NCBI GenBank assembly: GCA_945871445.1
Contig: CAMBWI010000005.1
Span: 1-63,732 of the forward strand
Source of the DNA: Singulisphaera sp. GP187
Lineage (GTDB): Bacteria > Planctomycetota > Phycisphaerae > Phycisphaerales > SM1A02
Direction: 5' to 3'
DNA length: 63,732 nt
Shown here: in pieces, positions 37,628 through 46,689 of the stretch
Numbering within the stretch: the first letter of the stretch is position 1
Layout of the letters: every line of letters begins with the position of its first letter
Program-made: the position numbers and the translations under genes
Notes under the pieces: model-generated
Told to the model about the DNA's origin: nothing
What the model saw: the letters and a program-made list of their open reading frames with translations, nothing else
The model's database searches: none

Positions 37628-39178
37628 CTACTGCGCGGACCAAGCGGACAAGAGATAAGGAAAATCAATACCGTCCACAACGCAATCATTGTTGAAATCT
37701 GCGGTGCAAGTGCACGCCGAACAAACCCCCCACTGTGTCATAAAAATTGCAAGATCAACTCCATTCACGCTGCCATCTTGATTCAAATCCGCTGGGCCGG
37801 GATTCATACTTTGCGCCATCAACACCGCGGCGCCAGCATGAATAACTCCCGCTCCGGTGTAATTGTCATAACCAGTTGGCGTAAGGTCGCGCGCGGTCTG
37901 CATAAGGACTGTTCGAATTGCCGCTGCGCTCATTGTTGGATAGACAGAGCGCATAAGAGCAATTGTTCCCGTCACATGCGGTGCACCCATACTCGTTCCA
38001 CTACGTGTTGTATATCCATCGTTGGTATAGAGAGAATAAATCGATTCTGCAGGCGCAGTCACATCGACTTCCGGTCCAAAGTTAGAAACGCTATATCGCA
38101 TATCGAAACGATTTGAACCAGCGACGGCAATCGTCTCGCTCCACCTTGCAGGCCACGCAACGGAACTATTCGAGTTTCCTACTGAAGCGATCATTGGCAC
38201 TCCTTGCGCAGCGGCGTACTGCACAGCGGCATACAAATATTGCGAACCAACGTTGTACTGCAAGCTCATATTGACCAAATCTGCTCCCTGATCGATCGCC
38301 CAAACTAAACCATCGGCGACATAAGACTCCAGACCAGTACAGGGATTCACAATGACAACAGGAAGAATCTTTGCGTCCCAACACATTCCAGCAATGCCTG
38401 ATCCGTTGCCCCCCTTCGCAGTCATAATTCCAGCAACATGGGTTCCGTGACCGCCGCACACATCGCTTGTGTCCGTCGTGCCGAGTGGAATGTTGCGACC
38501 TGGAAGAATTCGACCATCCAGTTCTGTGTGAGGGAAAACCCCACTATCGAGAAGAGCAATAACAATCGTCGGATTACTTGTGAACACTGACCATGCTTGC
38601 TCTGCGCGAATATCTGCGCCGATCGTGCCACCGTTCTGTCCAGTATTCGAAAGTGAATACTGTATGGGGTAGCTTGGATCATTTGGAACATCTGCGAGAC
38701 CGCCAATACCGTCGACTTCGCAGATTTCAAATCCAGGCCATGTTGCGCGCAGTGTGTCTGCGACGGCAAGCGCATTAGATCCTGGTGCGATCGAGACGCG
38801 ATACCAACGATCTAATCCGATCGATTTTGCGATGTCCGCTCGCTTGGCAGGATCGGTCAATGCCAACTTGATCTTGTCCACACCGAATGTTTTCATAATG
38901 CGACTGAGATTGACATCACCAACTCCAGTTGCTGTTCGAAATGTCAGATCGCCCGTAGGAGTCGTCGCCACTTCGCAACCCGCACGGACGCGTACAAAAA
39001 TATGATCGGACGCAAAGAGTTCATCGGCAACTGGTGCAGCGTCAGCTTTCGCCAGAGCCTTCTCCGCAACTTGCGCCAGTGCACTTGAAGAAACAAGAGT
39101 GACCGCCAAAAAAGAACAGACCTTCGCCGCCAAATTGCGAGCGAAGTTCGAATTTTCTATAGAACAAAGCACTCTCAT
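37628..39178 (-). CDS. Secreted subtilisin-like protease with dockerin-like tail
   Basis: A 516-residue S8 peptidase. Signal peptide (about 15-36), a propeptide-like region, then the catalytic triad Asp in IALLDSGVF, His in GGHGTHVAGI and Ser in SGTSMGAPHVTG, with the oxyanion Asn region SVGNSNSS. After about residue 445 come two dockerin-like EF-hand repeats (ADLNQDGSVNGVDLAIFMTQ and ADFNNDCVVDGIDFPYLLSA), probably for surface anchoring or sorting. ATG 39178 is chosen; ATG 39196 is in frame, but a TATGAT box covers it. Confidence 0.92.
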   Translation of the reverse strand: MRVLCSIENSNFARNLAAKVCSFLAVTLVSSSALAQVAEKALAKADAAPVADELFASDHIFVRVRAGCEVATTPTGDLTFRTATGVGDVNLSRIMKTFGVDKIKLALTDPAKRADIAKSIGLDRWYRVSIAPGSNALAVADTLRATWPGFEICEVDGIGGLADVPNDPSYPIQYSLSNTGQNGGTIGADIRAEQAWSVFTSNPTIVIALLDSGVFPHTELDGRILPGRNIPLGTTDTSDVCGGHGTHVAGIMTAKGGNGSGIAGMCWDAKILPVVIVNPCTGLESYVADGLVWAIDQGADLVNMSLQYNVGSQYLYAAVQYAAAQGVPMIASVGNSNSSVAWPARWSETIAVAGSNRFDMRYSVSNFGPEVDVTAPAESIYSLYTNDGYTTRSGTSMGAPHVTGTIALMRSVYPTMSAAAIRTVLMQTARDLTPTGYDNYTGAGVIHAGAAVLMAQSMNPGPADLNQDGSVNGVDLAIFMTQWGVCSACTCTADFNNDCVVDGIDFPYLLSAWSAQ

Positions 39179-39221
39179 AAATCGACACCAAATCATAGGC
39201 GGGCTTGATTCTGCAAGCCTT

Positions 39222-39250
39222 TTGCCTGTACATTCCTCACACTCTATTAT
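39222..39250 (+). promoter_or_regulatory. metK promoter (TTGCCT-17-TATTAT)
   Basis: A -35-like TTGCCT (39222-39227) and a -10-like TATTAT (39245-39250) are separated by exactly 17 bp. Transcription would start near 39257, just before the AGGA ribosome site at 39257-39260, 7 nt from the metK ATG. It is the clearest leadered promoter here. No SAM-riboswitch-like structure fits in this short leader. Confidence 0.6.
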
Positions 39251-39267
39251 TCAATCAGGAACCAAAA

Positions 39268-40473
39268 ATGCCAAAAAACTTTTACACTTTTACCTCCGAA
39301 TCCGTCTCTATGGGCCATCCAGACAAGATGGCGGATCAGATCTCAGATGCCATTTTAGACGCAATGTTGACGGTTGACCCCACTTCTCGCGTCGCCTGTG
39401 AGACTTTGGTCACCACGGGCCTCGCTGTAATCGCTGGCGAAGTGACCTGCGGTGGTTATGTGGACATTCCAAAGGTGGTGCGGGATACGGTGCTTCGCAT
39501 CGGTTACGACTCTGCAGACAAGGGTTTCGACGGGCGCTCGTGTGGCGTTTTGGTCACACTCGGCCGTCAATCTCCAGACATTGCGCGTGGCGTGAATGTC
39601 AAAACATCAACCAAGAAAAAGAAGGAGCAAGGCGCAGGCGATCAAGGAATGATGTTCGGATTCGCTTGCCGCGAAACGCGTCAGTTGATGCCGTTGCCAA
39701 TTATGTTGTCGCACCGCTTGGTCGCTCGACAAGCTGAAGTTCGCGAGAAGGAAATCATCAAAGGACTTCGCCCCGATGCGAAGAGTCAAGTTGCCGTCGA
39801 GTACGACGGAACAACTCCACGCAAGATCGTCAATGTTGTTCTCTCCACGCAGCATCATCCAATGTGGAATGAATGCCAAGAAAAACTTTCCGACGAAGTG
39901 ACGAAGCACATCATTCGACCAGTGCTTGGTGATTGGTGGCACGATGGAATCAAAGTCTGGGTGAACCCAACTGGACGATTTGAAATCGGTGGACCACACG
40001 GCGATTGCGGGCTGACTGGTCGCAAGATCATCGTGGACACATACGGCGGTCGCGGTCGACATGGTGGCGGTGCATTCAGTGGTAAGGATCCATCGAAGGT
40101 CGATCGCTCTGCTGCATATATGGCTCGTTACATCGCAAAGAACATCGTGGCTGCGGATCTTGCGGAAGTTTGCGAAGTGCAACTTGCGTATGCGATCGGC
40201 GTTGCGCAACCAACATCCGTCTTGGTCGATACTCAAGGAACTGGAAAAATTCCAGACGAAAAGCTGGCGCGCATCGTGGAAGAATCCTTCGATCTCACGC
40301 CGCACGGAATCTTGACGAAACTCGATCTCCTCAAGCCGATTTATTCTCACACTGCATATCACGGACACTTCGGACGTGAGCCAGGTGAATCCGGCAAGGG
40401 GTCATTCCTCTGGGAACGCGCCGACATGGCACCTGCGCTGCGCAAATCCGCGGTTCGAGTTCGCTCCAAGTGA
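39268..40473 (+). CDS. metK: S-adenosylmethionine synthetase
   Basis: A 401-residue methionine adenosyltransferase that makes S-adenosylmethionine from methionine and ATP. Signatures are [13 protein letters not shown], the loop [13 protein letters not shown], and [18 protein letters not shown]. The start at ATG 39268 has AGGA 7 nt upstream; frame sequence before it is not coding. It overlaps rsmB by GTGA, so SAM synthesis and a SAM-dependent rRNA methylase share a transcript. Confidence 0.97.
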   Translation: MPKNFYTFTSESVSMGHPDKMADQISDAILDAMLTVDPTSRVACETLVTTGLAVIAGEVTCGGYVDIPKVVRDTVLRIGYDSADKGFDGRSCGVLVTLGRQSPDIARGVNVKTSTKKKKEQGAGDQGMMFGFACRETRQLMPLPIMLSHRLVARQAEVREKEIIKGLRPDAKSQVAVEYDGTTPRKIVNVVLSTQHHPMWNECQEKLSDEVTKHIIRPVLGDWWHDGIKVWVNPTGRFEIGGPHGDCGLTGRKIIVDTYGGRGRHGGGAFSGKDPSKVDRSAAYMARYIAKNIVAADLAEVCEVQLAYAIGVAQPTSVLVDTQGTGKIPDEKLARIVEESFDLTPHGILTKLDLLKPIYSHTAYHGHFGREPGESGKGSFLWERADMAPALRKSAVRVRSK

Positions 40474-41894
40474 ATGCTCGATTTGCTTCACCGACACGCG
40501 CCGCTGCGTTGACTCGCATTTTGGCGCAGGTCGCGTGCTTTCCCGAGTTGCGATTCGATGCACGAACGGTGCGTTCGCCACGATCCGCCTCGAGCACAGA
40601 CACGCCCCAGAAAACTCTTGCGAATTCGCACGGAGAAGATTCTGCGGGCGAATCGATCGGTGGACTTGCCACAGCGATCGAGCAAGCAACTCTGCGACAT
40701 TGGCTGACAGCCGAATCAATCGCACGCGTTCTCTGCAATCGACCGTGGTTGGAGGTTCAACCAGAAATTCGCGCTGCACTCTTGGTCAGCATCACACAGA
40801 TTTTATTTATGCCACGCGAACCCGATCACGCTGTGGTCGATGACGCGGTCAGTTGGACTCGTGGGCGATTGCAATCTGGTGCTGGCGGATTTGTTAATGC
40901 ACTTCTGAGACGCATTGTTGGATTGCGCGGGGATTGCATTCCTGCAACAGAGAAGTTTGCTTGGTGGGAACACGCAGACGCGCTTCCCTTGCCAGATGGT
41001 TCTGTTTTGAAGTTAAACGAGCCCGTTCTTTCATCGGACCCCATCGCACGACTCTCTGCTCAAACAAGTCATCCCACTGCGCTGATTACCCGTTGGTCAG
41101 TCGCACGCGGGATGGAGACTGCACGAAAATTTGCGGTGCATGGTCTGTTGCAAATGCCGATCGTGGTGCACGATGCATCGGGCAACACACTTGCGAGCGA
41201 TCATCCCGTTCGAAAGTGCGCTACACCGCATTCTGTCGAAGGGTTCTTTGTCTGGAATGACACAACGGAATCGCTGGCATCAATTCTTGCGCAGTTCCCA
41301 GCGCTGCTTGTTCAAGACCCTGCGAGTGCACGCGCGATTGATGGAACTCGCGATCTTTCGCCGCGACGAATTCTGGATGCGTGCGCTGGCCGCGGAACAA
41401 AGGCAGTGCAGTGCGCAATGCGACATCCAAACGCTGAAGTTTGGGCGACTGATCCCGATCCACAGCGAATGGCTTCGCTACGCGCACGCGCGCAAGGGAT
41501 TGCGAATCTCAAAGTCGTCGAACTTGCAGAAATCGGCACGCTTCCTCGTCACTTTGATCTCGTTCTGCTCGATGTCCCCTGCTCGAACACTGGCGTGCTT
41601 GCGCGACGACTCGAGGCGCGATATCGATTCACAGAGCGCAATCTCGATGAACTCCTTCGACTGCAGCGTGGCATCGGCGATCATCATCGTGGACTCTGCG
41701 CATCTGGAGGAATGATTCTCTGGAGCACGTGCAGTATGGACCGCGCCGAAAATCAAGATCAAGCGAAGTGGCTCGCGAAACAAGTCGGCGGGAAGGTTGG
41801 TCGCGAAGACGAGTGGTTGCCACACGGAATGCCCGGAGACTCGCAAACTACGATGACCGATGCGTCGTATCACGCAAGAATTTTGTTGCCGTAA
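40470..41894 (+). CDS. rsmB: RsmB-like 16S rRNA (cytosine-5) methyltransferase
   Basis: A 474-residue RsmB/Sun-family enzyme. The N-terminal part (about 1-160) is NusB-like ([15 protein letters not shown]...[11 protein letters not shown]). The C-terminal Rossmann domain has the SAM motif [14 protein letters not shown], an acidic ATDPDP, and the two catalytic Cys in [15 protein letters not shown] and [12 protein letters not shown]. It modifies C967 of 16S rRNA in E. coli. The GTG start overlaps the metK stop. Length is slightly above the usual 430-450 because of a polar insertion near residues 35-60. Confidence 0.92.
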   Translation: MNARFASPTRAAALTRILAQVACFPELRFDARTVRSPRSASSTDTPQKTLANSHGEDSAGESIGGLATAIEQATLRHWLTAESIARVLCNRPWLEVQPEIRAALLVSITQILFMPREPDHAVVDDAVSWTRGRLQSGAGGFVNALLRRIVGLRGDCIPATEKFAWWEHADALPLPDGSVLKLNEPVLSSDPIARLSAQTSHPTALITRWSVARGMETARKFAVHGLLQMPIVVHDASGNTLASDHPVRKCATPHSVEGFFVWNDTTESLASILAQFPALLVQDPASARAIDGTRDLSPRRILDACAGRGTKAVQCAMRHPNAEVWATDPDPQRMASLRARAQGIANLKVVELAEIGTLPRHFDLVLLDVPCSNTGVLARRLEARYRFTERNLDELLRLQRGIGDHHRGLCASGGMILWSTCSMDRAENQDQAKWLAKQVGGKVGREDEWLPHGMPGDSQTTMTDASYHARILLP

Positions 41895-41938
41895 ACTTTT
41901 TAGGCTTATTCATTTATCATTCATACACGGAGAACCCG

Positions 41939-42514
41939 ATGACAGAAACACCTCCAACTTTTACCACCGCAGTCCAAAAAACAGAGTGGCCAAAAATCCT
42001 TGGGATCGTTTCAATTATCTTCGGCGCATTTGGTTTGATGACTGGCTTCTGTGGCGTGATTTCATCGGTGGCTTTAGGCCCCATCAGCGAAGCCATGCAA
42101 AAGTTTGTGCCCGCGAACCAGAACGCCGCCTCTCCTGCAGACACATTTCAAGCGATGGAAAAGCTCCAAGGTTGGATGGTGGCAAATGCCGTGCTAACCG
42201 CTTTGATTGCAATTCTCTTGATTGTGGGTGGTGCGAAACTGATCAAGCGGCAAGCGCAGTGCCGAATGATTCTTCTCTATTGGGCAACGCTGAAGATTTT
42301 GCTTGGGGTTTTTGGAACGGCCCTGGGATTTCTTTCGTTCCAAGATCAGATGCAAGCCATGCAAAAAAGTAACCCTCTAAACCCGATGATGACGTCTACC
42401 TTCGGACTCATCAGCATGGGCTTTGCATTTCTTTGGGCGATTGCCGGAGCGGTTTTTATAATCATTTGGTTCAAGAGAGACAAAATTCGTAGCGAAGTTT
42501 CGAGCTGGATGTGA
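41939..42514 (+). CDS. Membrane protein with four helices, unknown function
   Basis: A 191-residue protein with predicted helices near 20-45, 78-100, 112-135 and 150-178 and a short polar periplasmic segment after helix 1 (EAMQKFVPANQNAASPADTF). No family is recognised. ATG 41939 has GGAG at 41929-41932. It is the last + strand gene before the second modular repeat array and is convergent with umuC. Confidence 0.7.
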   Translation: MTETPPTFTTAVQKTEWPKILGIVSIIFGAFGLMTGFCGVISSVALGPISEAMQKFVPANQNAASPADTFQAMEKLQGWMVANAVLTALIAILLIVGGAKLIKRQAQCRMILLYWATLKILLGVFGTALGFLSFQDQMQAMQKSNPLNPMMTSTFGLISMGFAFLWAIAGAVFIIIWFKRDKIRSEVSSWM

Positions 42515-42593
42515 TGTATTGCGCTGGCATCGATCACGGACACAGCCGTGGTTACAGCCTCGGATACAGCCACGGAATTGCATAAGTAGGCAG

Positions 42594-42712
42594 CCGTGGA
42601 AAGTCCTCTCGGGGCTCAGACAGTCCTCGGCGACCGACACGATCCGATTTATAAAATTTTGCTTGCAAGTGCCGTCGGCCGCCTGCGGAACTCGCCCGAG
42701 AGAACTTTCCAG
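42594..42712 (+). repeat. Hairpin cassette H, copy 2
   Basis: A 119-bp unit like copy 1, with AAAGTCCTCTCGGG pairing to CCCGAGAGAACTTT with one mismatch. The central 30 bases (ATTTATAAAATTTTGCTTGC) differ from locus 1 but are identical to copy 3. Confidence 0.85.
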
Positions 42713-42844
42713 CGGCTGGACACGCAAGCAGAAGTTCGATTGATGCAGCCACGGATACAGCCACGGAATTGCATAAGTGAGCAGCGGCTGGACACGCAAG
42801 CAGAAGTTCGATTGATGCAGCCTCGGAATTGCATAAGTAGGCAG

Positions 42845-42963
42845 CCGTGAAAAGTCCTCTCGGGGCTCAGACAGTCCTCGGCGACCGACACGATCCGATT
42901 TATAAAATTTTGCTTGCAAGTGCCGTCGGCCGCCTGCGGAACTCGCCCGAGAGAACTTTCCAG
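42845..42963 (+). repeat. Hairpin cassette H, copy 3
   Basis: A 119-bp unit nearly identical to copy 2 (differing at CCGTGAAAAG versus CCGTGGAAAG). It starts immediately after CAG and ends immediately before CGGCTG, the same insertion point as every other copy. Confidence 0.85.
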
Positions 42964-43198
42964 CGGCTGAATACGCAAGCAGAAGTTCGATTGATGCAGC
43001 CACGGATACAGCCACGGAATCGAATAAGTGGGTAGCGGCTGAATACGCAAGCAGAAGTTCGATTGCTACAGCCACGGATGAAGCCACGGAATTGTATAAG
43101 TGAGCAGCGGCTGGGAACGCAAGTGAACGTGCGACGGATCGGAAAAGCGATTATGCGAGAAGATGATTCGCCAACATTGGCAGTGGACTGACTCTGCG

Positions 43199-44512
43199 TC
43201 ATTTCACTTTCAAAAGATCTGCCCAGCGCGTGGTGTAACAAGGTGTGCGCATCTTCGCTTTCATTTCCCACGCAGGAACTTCATTCGAACTTACGTTCCC
43301 GCACGCACCAACCTTCAGAGCGTTCCTTCCCATACGCGCGTTGATCGCATCCATAACTTTCATGACCTTCGCATCTTGCGCGTGTTGTTGTTGGTTATCA
43401 AAGAGCGAAAACTGAATTGATGCGCTCGGACGAATATCCGAAAGAATCACACCAGCCTTCTTGTATTCAATGCCCTCTCGAAAAATCTGCTCCAACACGC
43501 GATTGGCGGCGGCGATCAATCTGACCGTGGACGCCGTGCCCATATCCATCTTGATCATGCCCGAGTTGTAATACTGCGGCGCATCTTTGAAGCGATTGGT
43601 CTGAACAAAGACGCTCATTGTGTGGCAAATGCCGTCTTGGCGACGAAGTTTCTCGCACGCACGCGTGACGTAATTTGCCACAGCTTCTTGCAATTCTGCA
43701 AGCGTGTACACCGGCCGCCCAAATGATTTCGAACTGACAATTTGCTTGCGATCTTCTTGGATCATCTCAAGCGCCAAGCATGATTGACCGCGCAACTCCA
43801 TAACAATGCGCCGCCCAACAATCGTGAGCAACTTTTGCATTGCGTCTAAATCGGCATCCCGAAATTGTTTGGCAGTGTGCACGCCAACAGAATTCAATTT
43901 GGCCGCACTGCGTGCGCCGATCCCCCATACATCCGCCACAGGCAACACATTCAGAACCTCGTCTTGTGTTGCACGGCTACACATATTCAGCACGCCATTG
44001 TTTCTATTATTTTTCTTTGCTACGCGGTTTGCCACCTTCGCCAAAACTTTTGTTGGCCCAATTCCAATTGCCGTTGGAATACCGGTATCGCGTCGTACCA
44101 CTCGACGAATCTCGCGTGCGTATTCGTTCAAATCCCGCTCACCAAAACCATCGAGTGACAAAAACGCTTCATCAATGCTGTACACCTCCATCTCTGGTGT
44201 GAACTGCGCCAAAGTGGACATCATTCGCGCTGAAAGATCGCCATAGAGCGCATAGTTCGACGAATACACCCGCACACGATTGCGCTGAACGATGTCCTTG
44301 ATCAAATGCAGTGGATCACCCATCTTGATACCCAATGCTTTTGCCTCGTCGCTGCGCGAAACAGCACATCCGTCGTTGTTGCTCAACACAATAACAGGCT
44401 GATTGTTCAGCGACGGATTAAAGACGCGTTCGCACGAGCAATAAAAACTATTGCCATCTACAAGAGCAAACACAAGAGGTGTTGCGGAAGAAGGAATGCG
44501 CGACGTGATCAT
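43199..44512 (-). CDS. umuC: Y-family DNA polymerase V catalytic subunit UmuC
   Basis: A 437-residue translesion polymerase. Visible motifs are FALVDGNSFYCSCERVFNP (first metal Asp and steric-gate region), VYSIDEAFLSL (the Asp-Glu catalytic pair) and the helix-hairpin-helix region VWGIGARSAAKLNSVGV. The UmuC-specific C-terminal domain is present. The start at ATG 44512 overlaps the umuD stop (ATGA), the classical umuDC coupling. It is the distal gene of a serine hydrolase-umuD-umuC run. Confidence 0.95.
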   Translation of the reverse strand: MITSRIPSSATPLVFALVDGNSFYCSCERVFNPSLNNQPVIVLSNNDGCAVSRSDEAKALGIKMGDPLHLIKDIVQRNRVRVYSSNYALYGDLSARMMSTLAQFTPEMEVYSIDEAFLSLDGFGERDLNEYAREIRRVVRRDTGIPTAIGIGPTKVLAKVANRVAKKNNRNNGVLNMCSRATQDEVLNVLPVADVWGIGARSAAKLNSVGVHTAKQFRDADLDAMQKLLTIVGRRIVMELRGQSCLALEMIQEDRKQIVSSKSFGRPVYTLAELQEAVANYVTRACEKLRRQDGICHTMSVFVQTNRFKDAPQYYNSGMIKMDMGTASTVRLIAAANRVLEQIFREGIEYKKAGVILSDIRPSASIQFSLFDNQQQHAQDAKVMKVMDAINARMGRNALKVGACGNVSSNEVPAWEMKAKMRTPCYTTRWADLLKVK

Positions 44513-44937
44513 TTGAGACTGTGGATCACATTCGTGCAAACACCTACAACCTCGAACTGCATTCCTTCCACGATCACGATGTCCTGATATGCGGGATTTT
44601 CCGCCTTCAAAGTGATTTTCGAATTGCGACAGATGTAACGCTTGACCGTAAATTCTCCGTTGACCACTGCAAGCACAATCGATTTGTTGCGCGGCTCTTT
44701 CGATCGGTCGACAATCAATAAGTCATCGGGATAAATGCCAACGCCAATCATTGAATCGCCAGCAACGCGCACGAAAAATGTCGCAGATGGTTTGTCGATG
44801 AGATATTCGTTCAGATCAAGTTTCTTCTCTATATAGTCATCCGCAGGACTTGGAAAACCACACGAGACTGCACAGCCAAAAAATGGAAGGCGCACGCTGG
44901 GCTTGATCGCAGATTTTTTCTTTGTCGAACTTGGCAC
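44509..44937 (-). CDS. umuD: UmuD, self-cleaving subunit of DNA polymerase V
   Basis: A 142-residue S24 peptidase-fold protein. The RecA-stimulated self-cleavage site is Cys26-Gly27 (AVSCGFPSP), the nucleophile is Ser62 in GDSMIG and the general base is Lys99 in EFTVKRY. After cleavage, UmuD' dimers bind UmuC for error-prone repair. Only 6 bp separate it from the upstream serine hydrolase gene, and no LexA-type palindrome is visible in that gap, so SOS control, if any, must act from further upstream or inside that gene. Confidence 0.95.
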   Translation of the reverse strand: MPSSTKKKSAIKPSVRLPFFGCAVSCGFPSPADDYIEKKLDLNEYLIDKPSATFFVRVAGDSMIGVGIYPDDLLIVDRSKEPRNKSIVLAVVNGEFTVKRYICRNSKITLKAENPAYQDIVIVEGMQFEVVGVCTNVIHSLK

Positions 44938-44943
44938 TTTGTA

Positions 44944-46086
44944 TTACTTGAATCTTATCGCCGACCCCTTCGAAAACACATCGATCGCCGCACCACAAGC
45001 TTCATCGCACGCTTTCGCCGCAGCGTCGCCGCCTTGATTGCATGCGGCAAGCACAGCAAAGCCTTTTTCGGGCGAGAGCCAAGCAACGCAATGCCACAAC
45101 GTGTTTGATCCTGAGTGCGTCAAGACCTTACCCCCCCACCCGCGCTGGGCGGTCAACCATCCGAGTGCTTCAAACGGTTCAATATCACCGCGTGCGTGAA
45201 GATGTGAGAGTTCGTCAGCAACTCCAGCAAGTTCTGCAGGCGGCTTTGCGCCAAGATGAAACGCGATGAACTTCGCCCACTCTCCAACTGGCATATGAAG
45301 CGTGCCAGCTGGTGCGATCGCGGTTGGATTATCCATATCGCGGGGCGTTGCATCTTCGGTATGTCCACTTGGCGAGTTTGGATCTTTCTTCGAAGGAATT
45401 CCAAATCCGAAGTCTTTGATTGTCAACGGCACAAGCACACGCTCCGCAAGCAGCGATTCGTAATCTTTTCCACTCGCAATCTCGATCATGCGCCCAACAA
45501 TGGCATAACCCTGATTGGAATACGCGAATGTGCCACGAACTTGTGCCGTGGCGTTCGAAAGAATGCTGTGCACAAATGCAGTGCGGCAATCTCTCGGCGG
45601 ATCAGTGCATGCGAAAGCTGTTTTCCATACTTCAGGGGGAGGCGCAGATGGCGCACCGCTGCGATGACGCAGTAGTTCCTCGATCGTCACACTTTTCCAC
45701 TCGGCATGCATAGCAGGAACATCACTGCCGAGTAACTCTCCAATGGTGCTTGACCACTTCAATTTTCCATCCGAAACAAGCGCCGCGCAAAGCGTGGCAG
45801 TGAAAGCTTTCGTGCATGATCCAAGGTGCATTCGGTCGGCGACGGTGATCAAATCGCTTTTTCCTTGCTGGCGAATGCCCGCGACTGCGATCGACTCGAC
45901 GCCACTTTTTGTGACGACCGCAACAACCAATCCAGGGATTTTCTTTCGCGCCAAGATTCCTGACACCAAGTATTCGAGTTCTGATTGCTCTGCACTGGCA
46001 GCTTGGGGCGAGACGGACAGCATTGGTGACACTGCGGCTCCGCTGATTGACCAAATAAAAAACATCATGAATGCCATATGCAACAT
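44944..46086 (-). CDS. Secreted serine hydrolase (class C beta-lactamase/DD-peptidase family)
   Basis: A 380-residue penicillin-binding-protein-fold hydrolase with a signal peptide (about 1-31). Catalytic motifs are SCTK (SxxK), YSNQGYA (YxN) and HSGSN replacing KTG. Such proteins include esterases, D-aminopeptidases and beta-lactamase relatives; the HSG triad is common in the esterase-like members, so antibiotic resistance should not be assumed. ATG 46086 is supported by TACGAT 6 nt upstream; a GTG at 46122 is the alternative. It heads the umuDC transcript. Confidence 0.88.
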   Translation of the reverse strand: MLHMAFMMFFIWSISGAAVSPMLSVSPQAASAEQSELEYLVSGILARKKIPGLVVAVVTKSGVESIAVAGIRQQGKSDLITVADRMHLGSCTKAFTATLCAALVSDGKLKWSSTIGELLGSDVPAMHAEWKSVTIEELLRHRSGAPSAPPPEVWKTAFACTDPPRDCRTAFVHSILSNATAQVRGTFAYSNQGYAIVGRMIEIASGKDYESLLAERVLVPLTIKDFGFGIPSKKDPNSPSGHTEDATPRDMDNPTAIAPAGTLHMPVGEWAKFIAFHLGAKPPAELAGVADELSHLHARGDIEPFEALGWLTAQRGWGGKVLTHSGSNTLWHCVAWLSPEKGFAVLAACNQGGDAAAKACDEACGAAIDVFSKGSAIRFK

Positions 46087-46092
46087 AGGAGC

Positions 46093-46098
46093 ATCGTA
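46093..46098 (-). promoter_or_regulatory. -10-like box TACGAT, serine hydrolase-umuDC
   Basis: TACGAT on the minus strand ends 6 nt before ATG 46086, giving the leaderless arrangement seen elsewhere in the window. No Shine-Dalgarno and no recognisable LexA box are present. Confidence 0.4.
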
Positions 46099-46183
46099 TG
46101 ACAGAGTTGTTCGTACATACACCCGATGAATACCTCGAAAGAATCAAAGACAAATGAAATGGGATGAGGTGCGCGATGATTCG

Positions 46184-46660
46184 TCAGCGTTCAATGATTG
46201 CGCTATCCGCGCTTCGCAGTTCTTCGTAAAGCGTCGCCGCATCAGGCACCATGCAAACTCGCTCGCGCGTTGCGATGTTTGAAAAAATTCGGCTGACACG
46301 ATGCAGAACTTGAATGTGTTCTGTGATCTTGTCAGGCGGCGAAGCGAGTAGCACGATCAAGCGAACTGGCTTGCGATCGATTGCGCCAAATTCGATCGGC
46401 ACAGATGGGCGACCAATTGCAATAGTAGGACGCAGAATGCTCGTACATTTTCCGTGAGGTATTGCCAAGCCTTCGCCAATTCCCGTTGATCTCTGTTGTT
46501 CACGTTCCCACACGGACTTCTTGAAAACATCAGGATCAGTCACCACACCGATACTTGCTAGCGCATCGACGAGTTCTTCAAGCGCGCCACGACGATCGTT
46601 CGCAATCAGCGGAACACGAATCGCTTTTAGATCGAGGATGTCTGTGATGGAAAAGTTCAT
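46184..46660 (-). CDS. ptsN: PTS EIIA-Ntr-like protein PtsN
   Basis: A 158-residue EIIA type-2 domain. The N-terminus MNFSITDILDLKAIRVPL matches PtsN proteins, and the phosphorylatable His is in GEGLAIPHGKCT. In other bacteria PtsN regulates potassium transport, nitrogen or envelope responses after phosphorylation by EI-Ntr and NPr, which are not in the window. ATG 46660 is preferred on family length; a TTG at 46693 overlaps the stop of the upstream ferredoxin-TPR gene, so the two are probably co-transcribed. Confidence 0.85.
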   Translation of the reverse strand: MNFSITDILDLKAIRVPLIANDRRGALEELVDALASIGVVTDPDVFKKSVWEREQQRSTGIGEGLAIPHGKCTSILRPTIAIGRPSVPIEFGAIDRKPVRLIVLLASPPDKITEHIQVLHRVSRIFSNIATRERVCMVPDAATLYEELRSADSAIIER

Positions 46661-46689
46661 GACGAATGGAAGTCGGAGGATAGCAATGT

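Larger units (their letters stand above)
42531..43190. repeat. Modular intergenic repeat, locus 2 (A-H-A-A-H-A-A-R)
   Basis: The 684-bp gap between convergent genes holds five A units, starting at CGGCTG 42713, 42785, 42964, 43036 and 43108. Three of the spacings are exactly 72 bp. Two H cassettes (42594-42712, 42845-42963) and a final R module (about 43105-43190) complete the array. A units contain a 12-bp subrepeat (CAGCCACGGATA). Where H is absent the junction reads GAGCAG-CGGCTGG; where present, H lies between CAG and CGG. No coding sequence is supported. Confidence 0.88.

Noticed and set aside
39197-39267. SAM riboswitch upstream of metK
   Set aside because: The predicted leader is only about 10 nt after the TTGCCT-17-TATTAT promoter, and no SAM-type junction is visible.
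44944-46086. Calling the serine hydrolase an AmpC-type beta-lactamase resistance gene
   Set aside because: The third motif is HSG rather than KTG, and many non-lactamase esterases share SxxK/YxN; the sequence does not justify a resistance claim.
46098-46157. A 19-codon + strand frame (MTELFVHTPDEYLERIKDK) between the serine hydrolase and ptsN
   Set aside because: Its codons look natural, but it is very short, has no ribosome site and overlaps the hydrolase promoter; chance or a remnant cannot be excluded.
46087-46183. LexA operator in front of the serine hydrolase-umuDC run
   Set aside because: Neither CTGT-N8-ACAG nor GAAC-N4-GTTC is present; GAACAACTCTGTC is only a partial resemblance.
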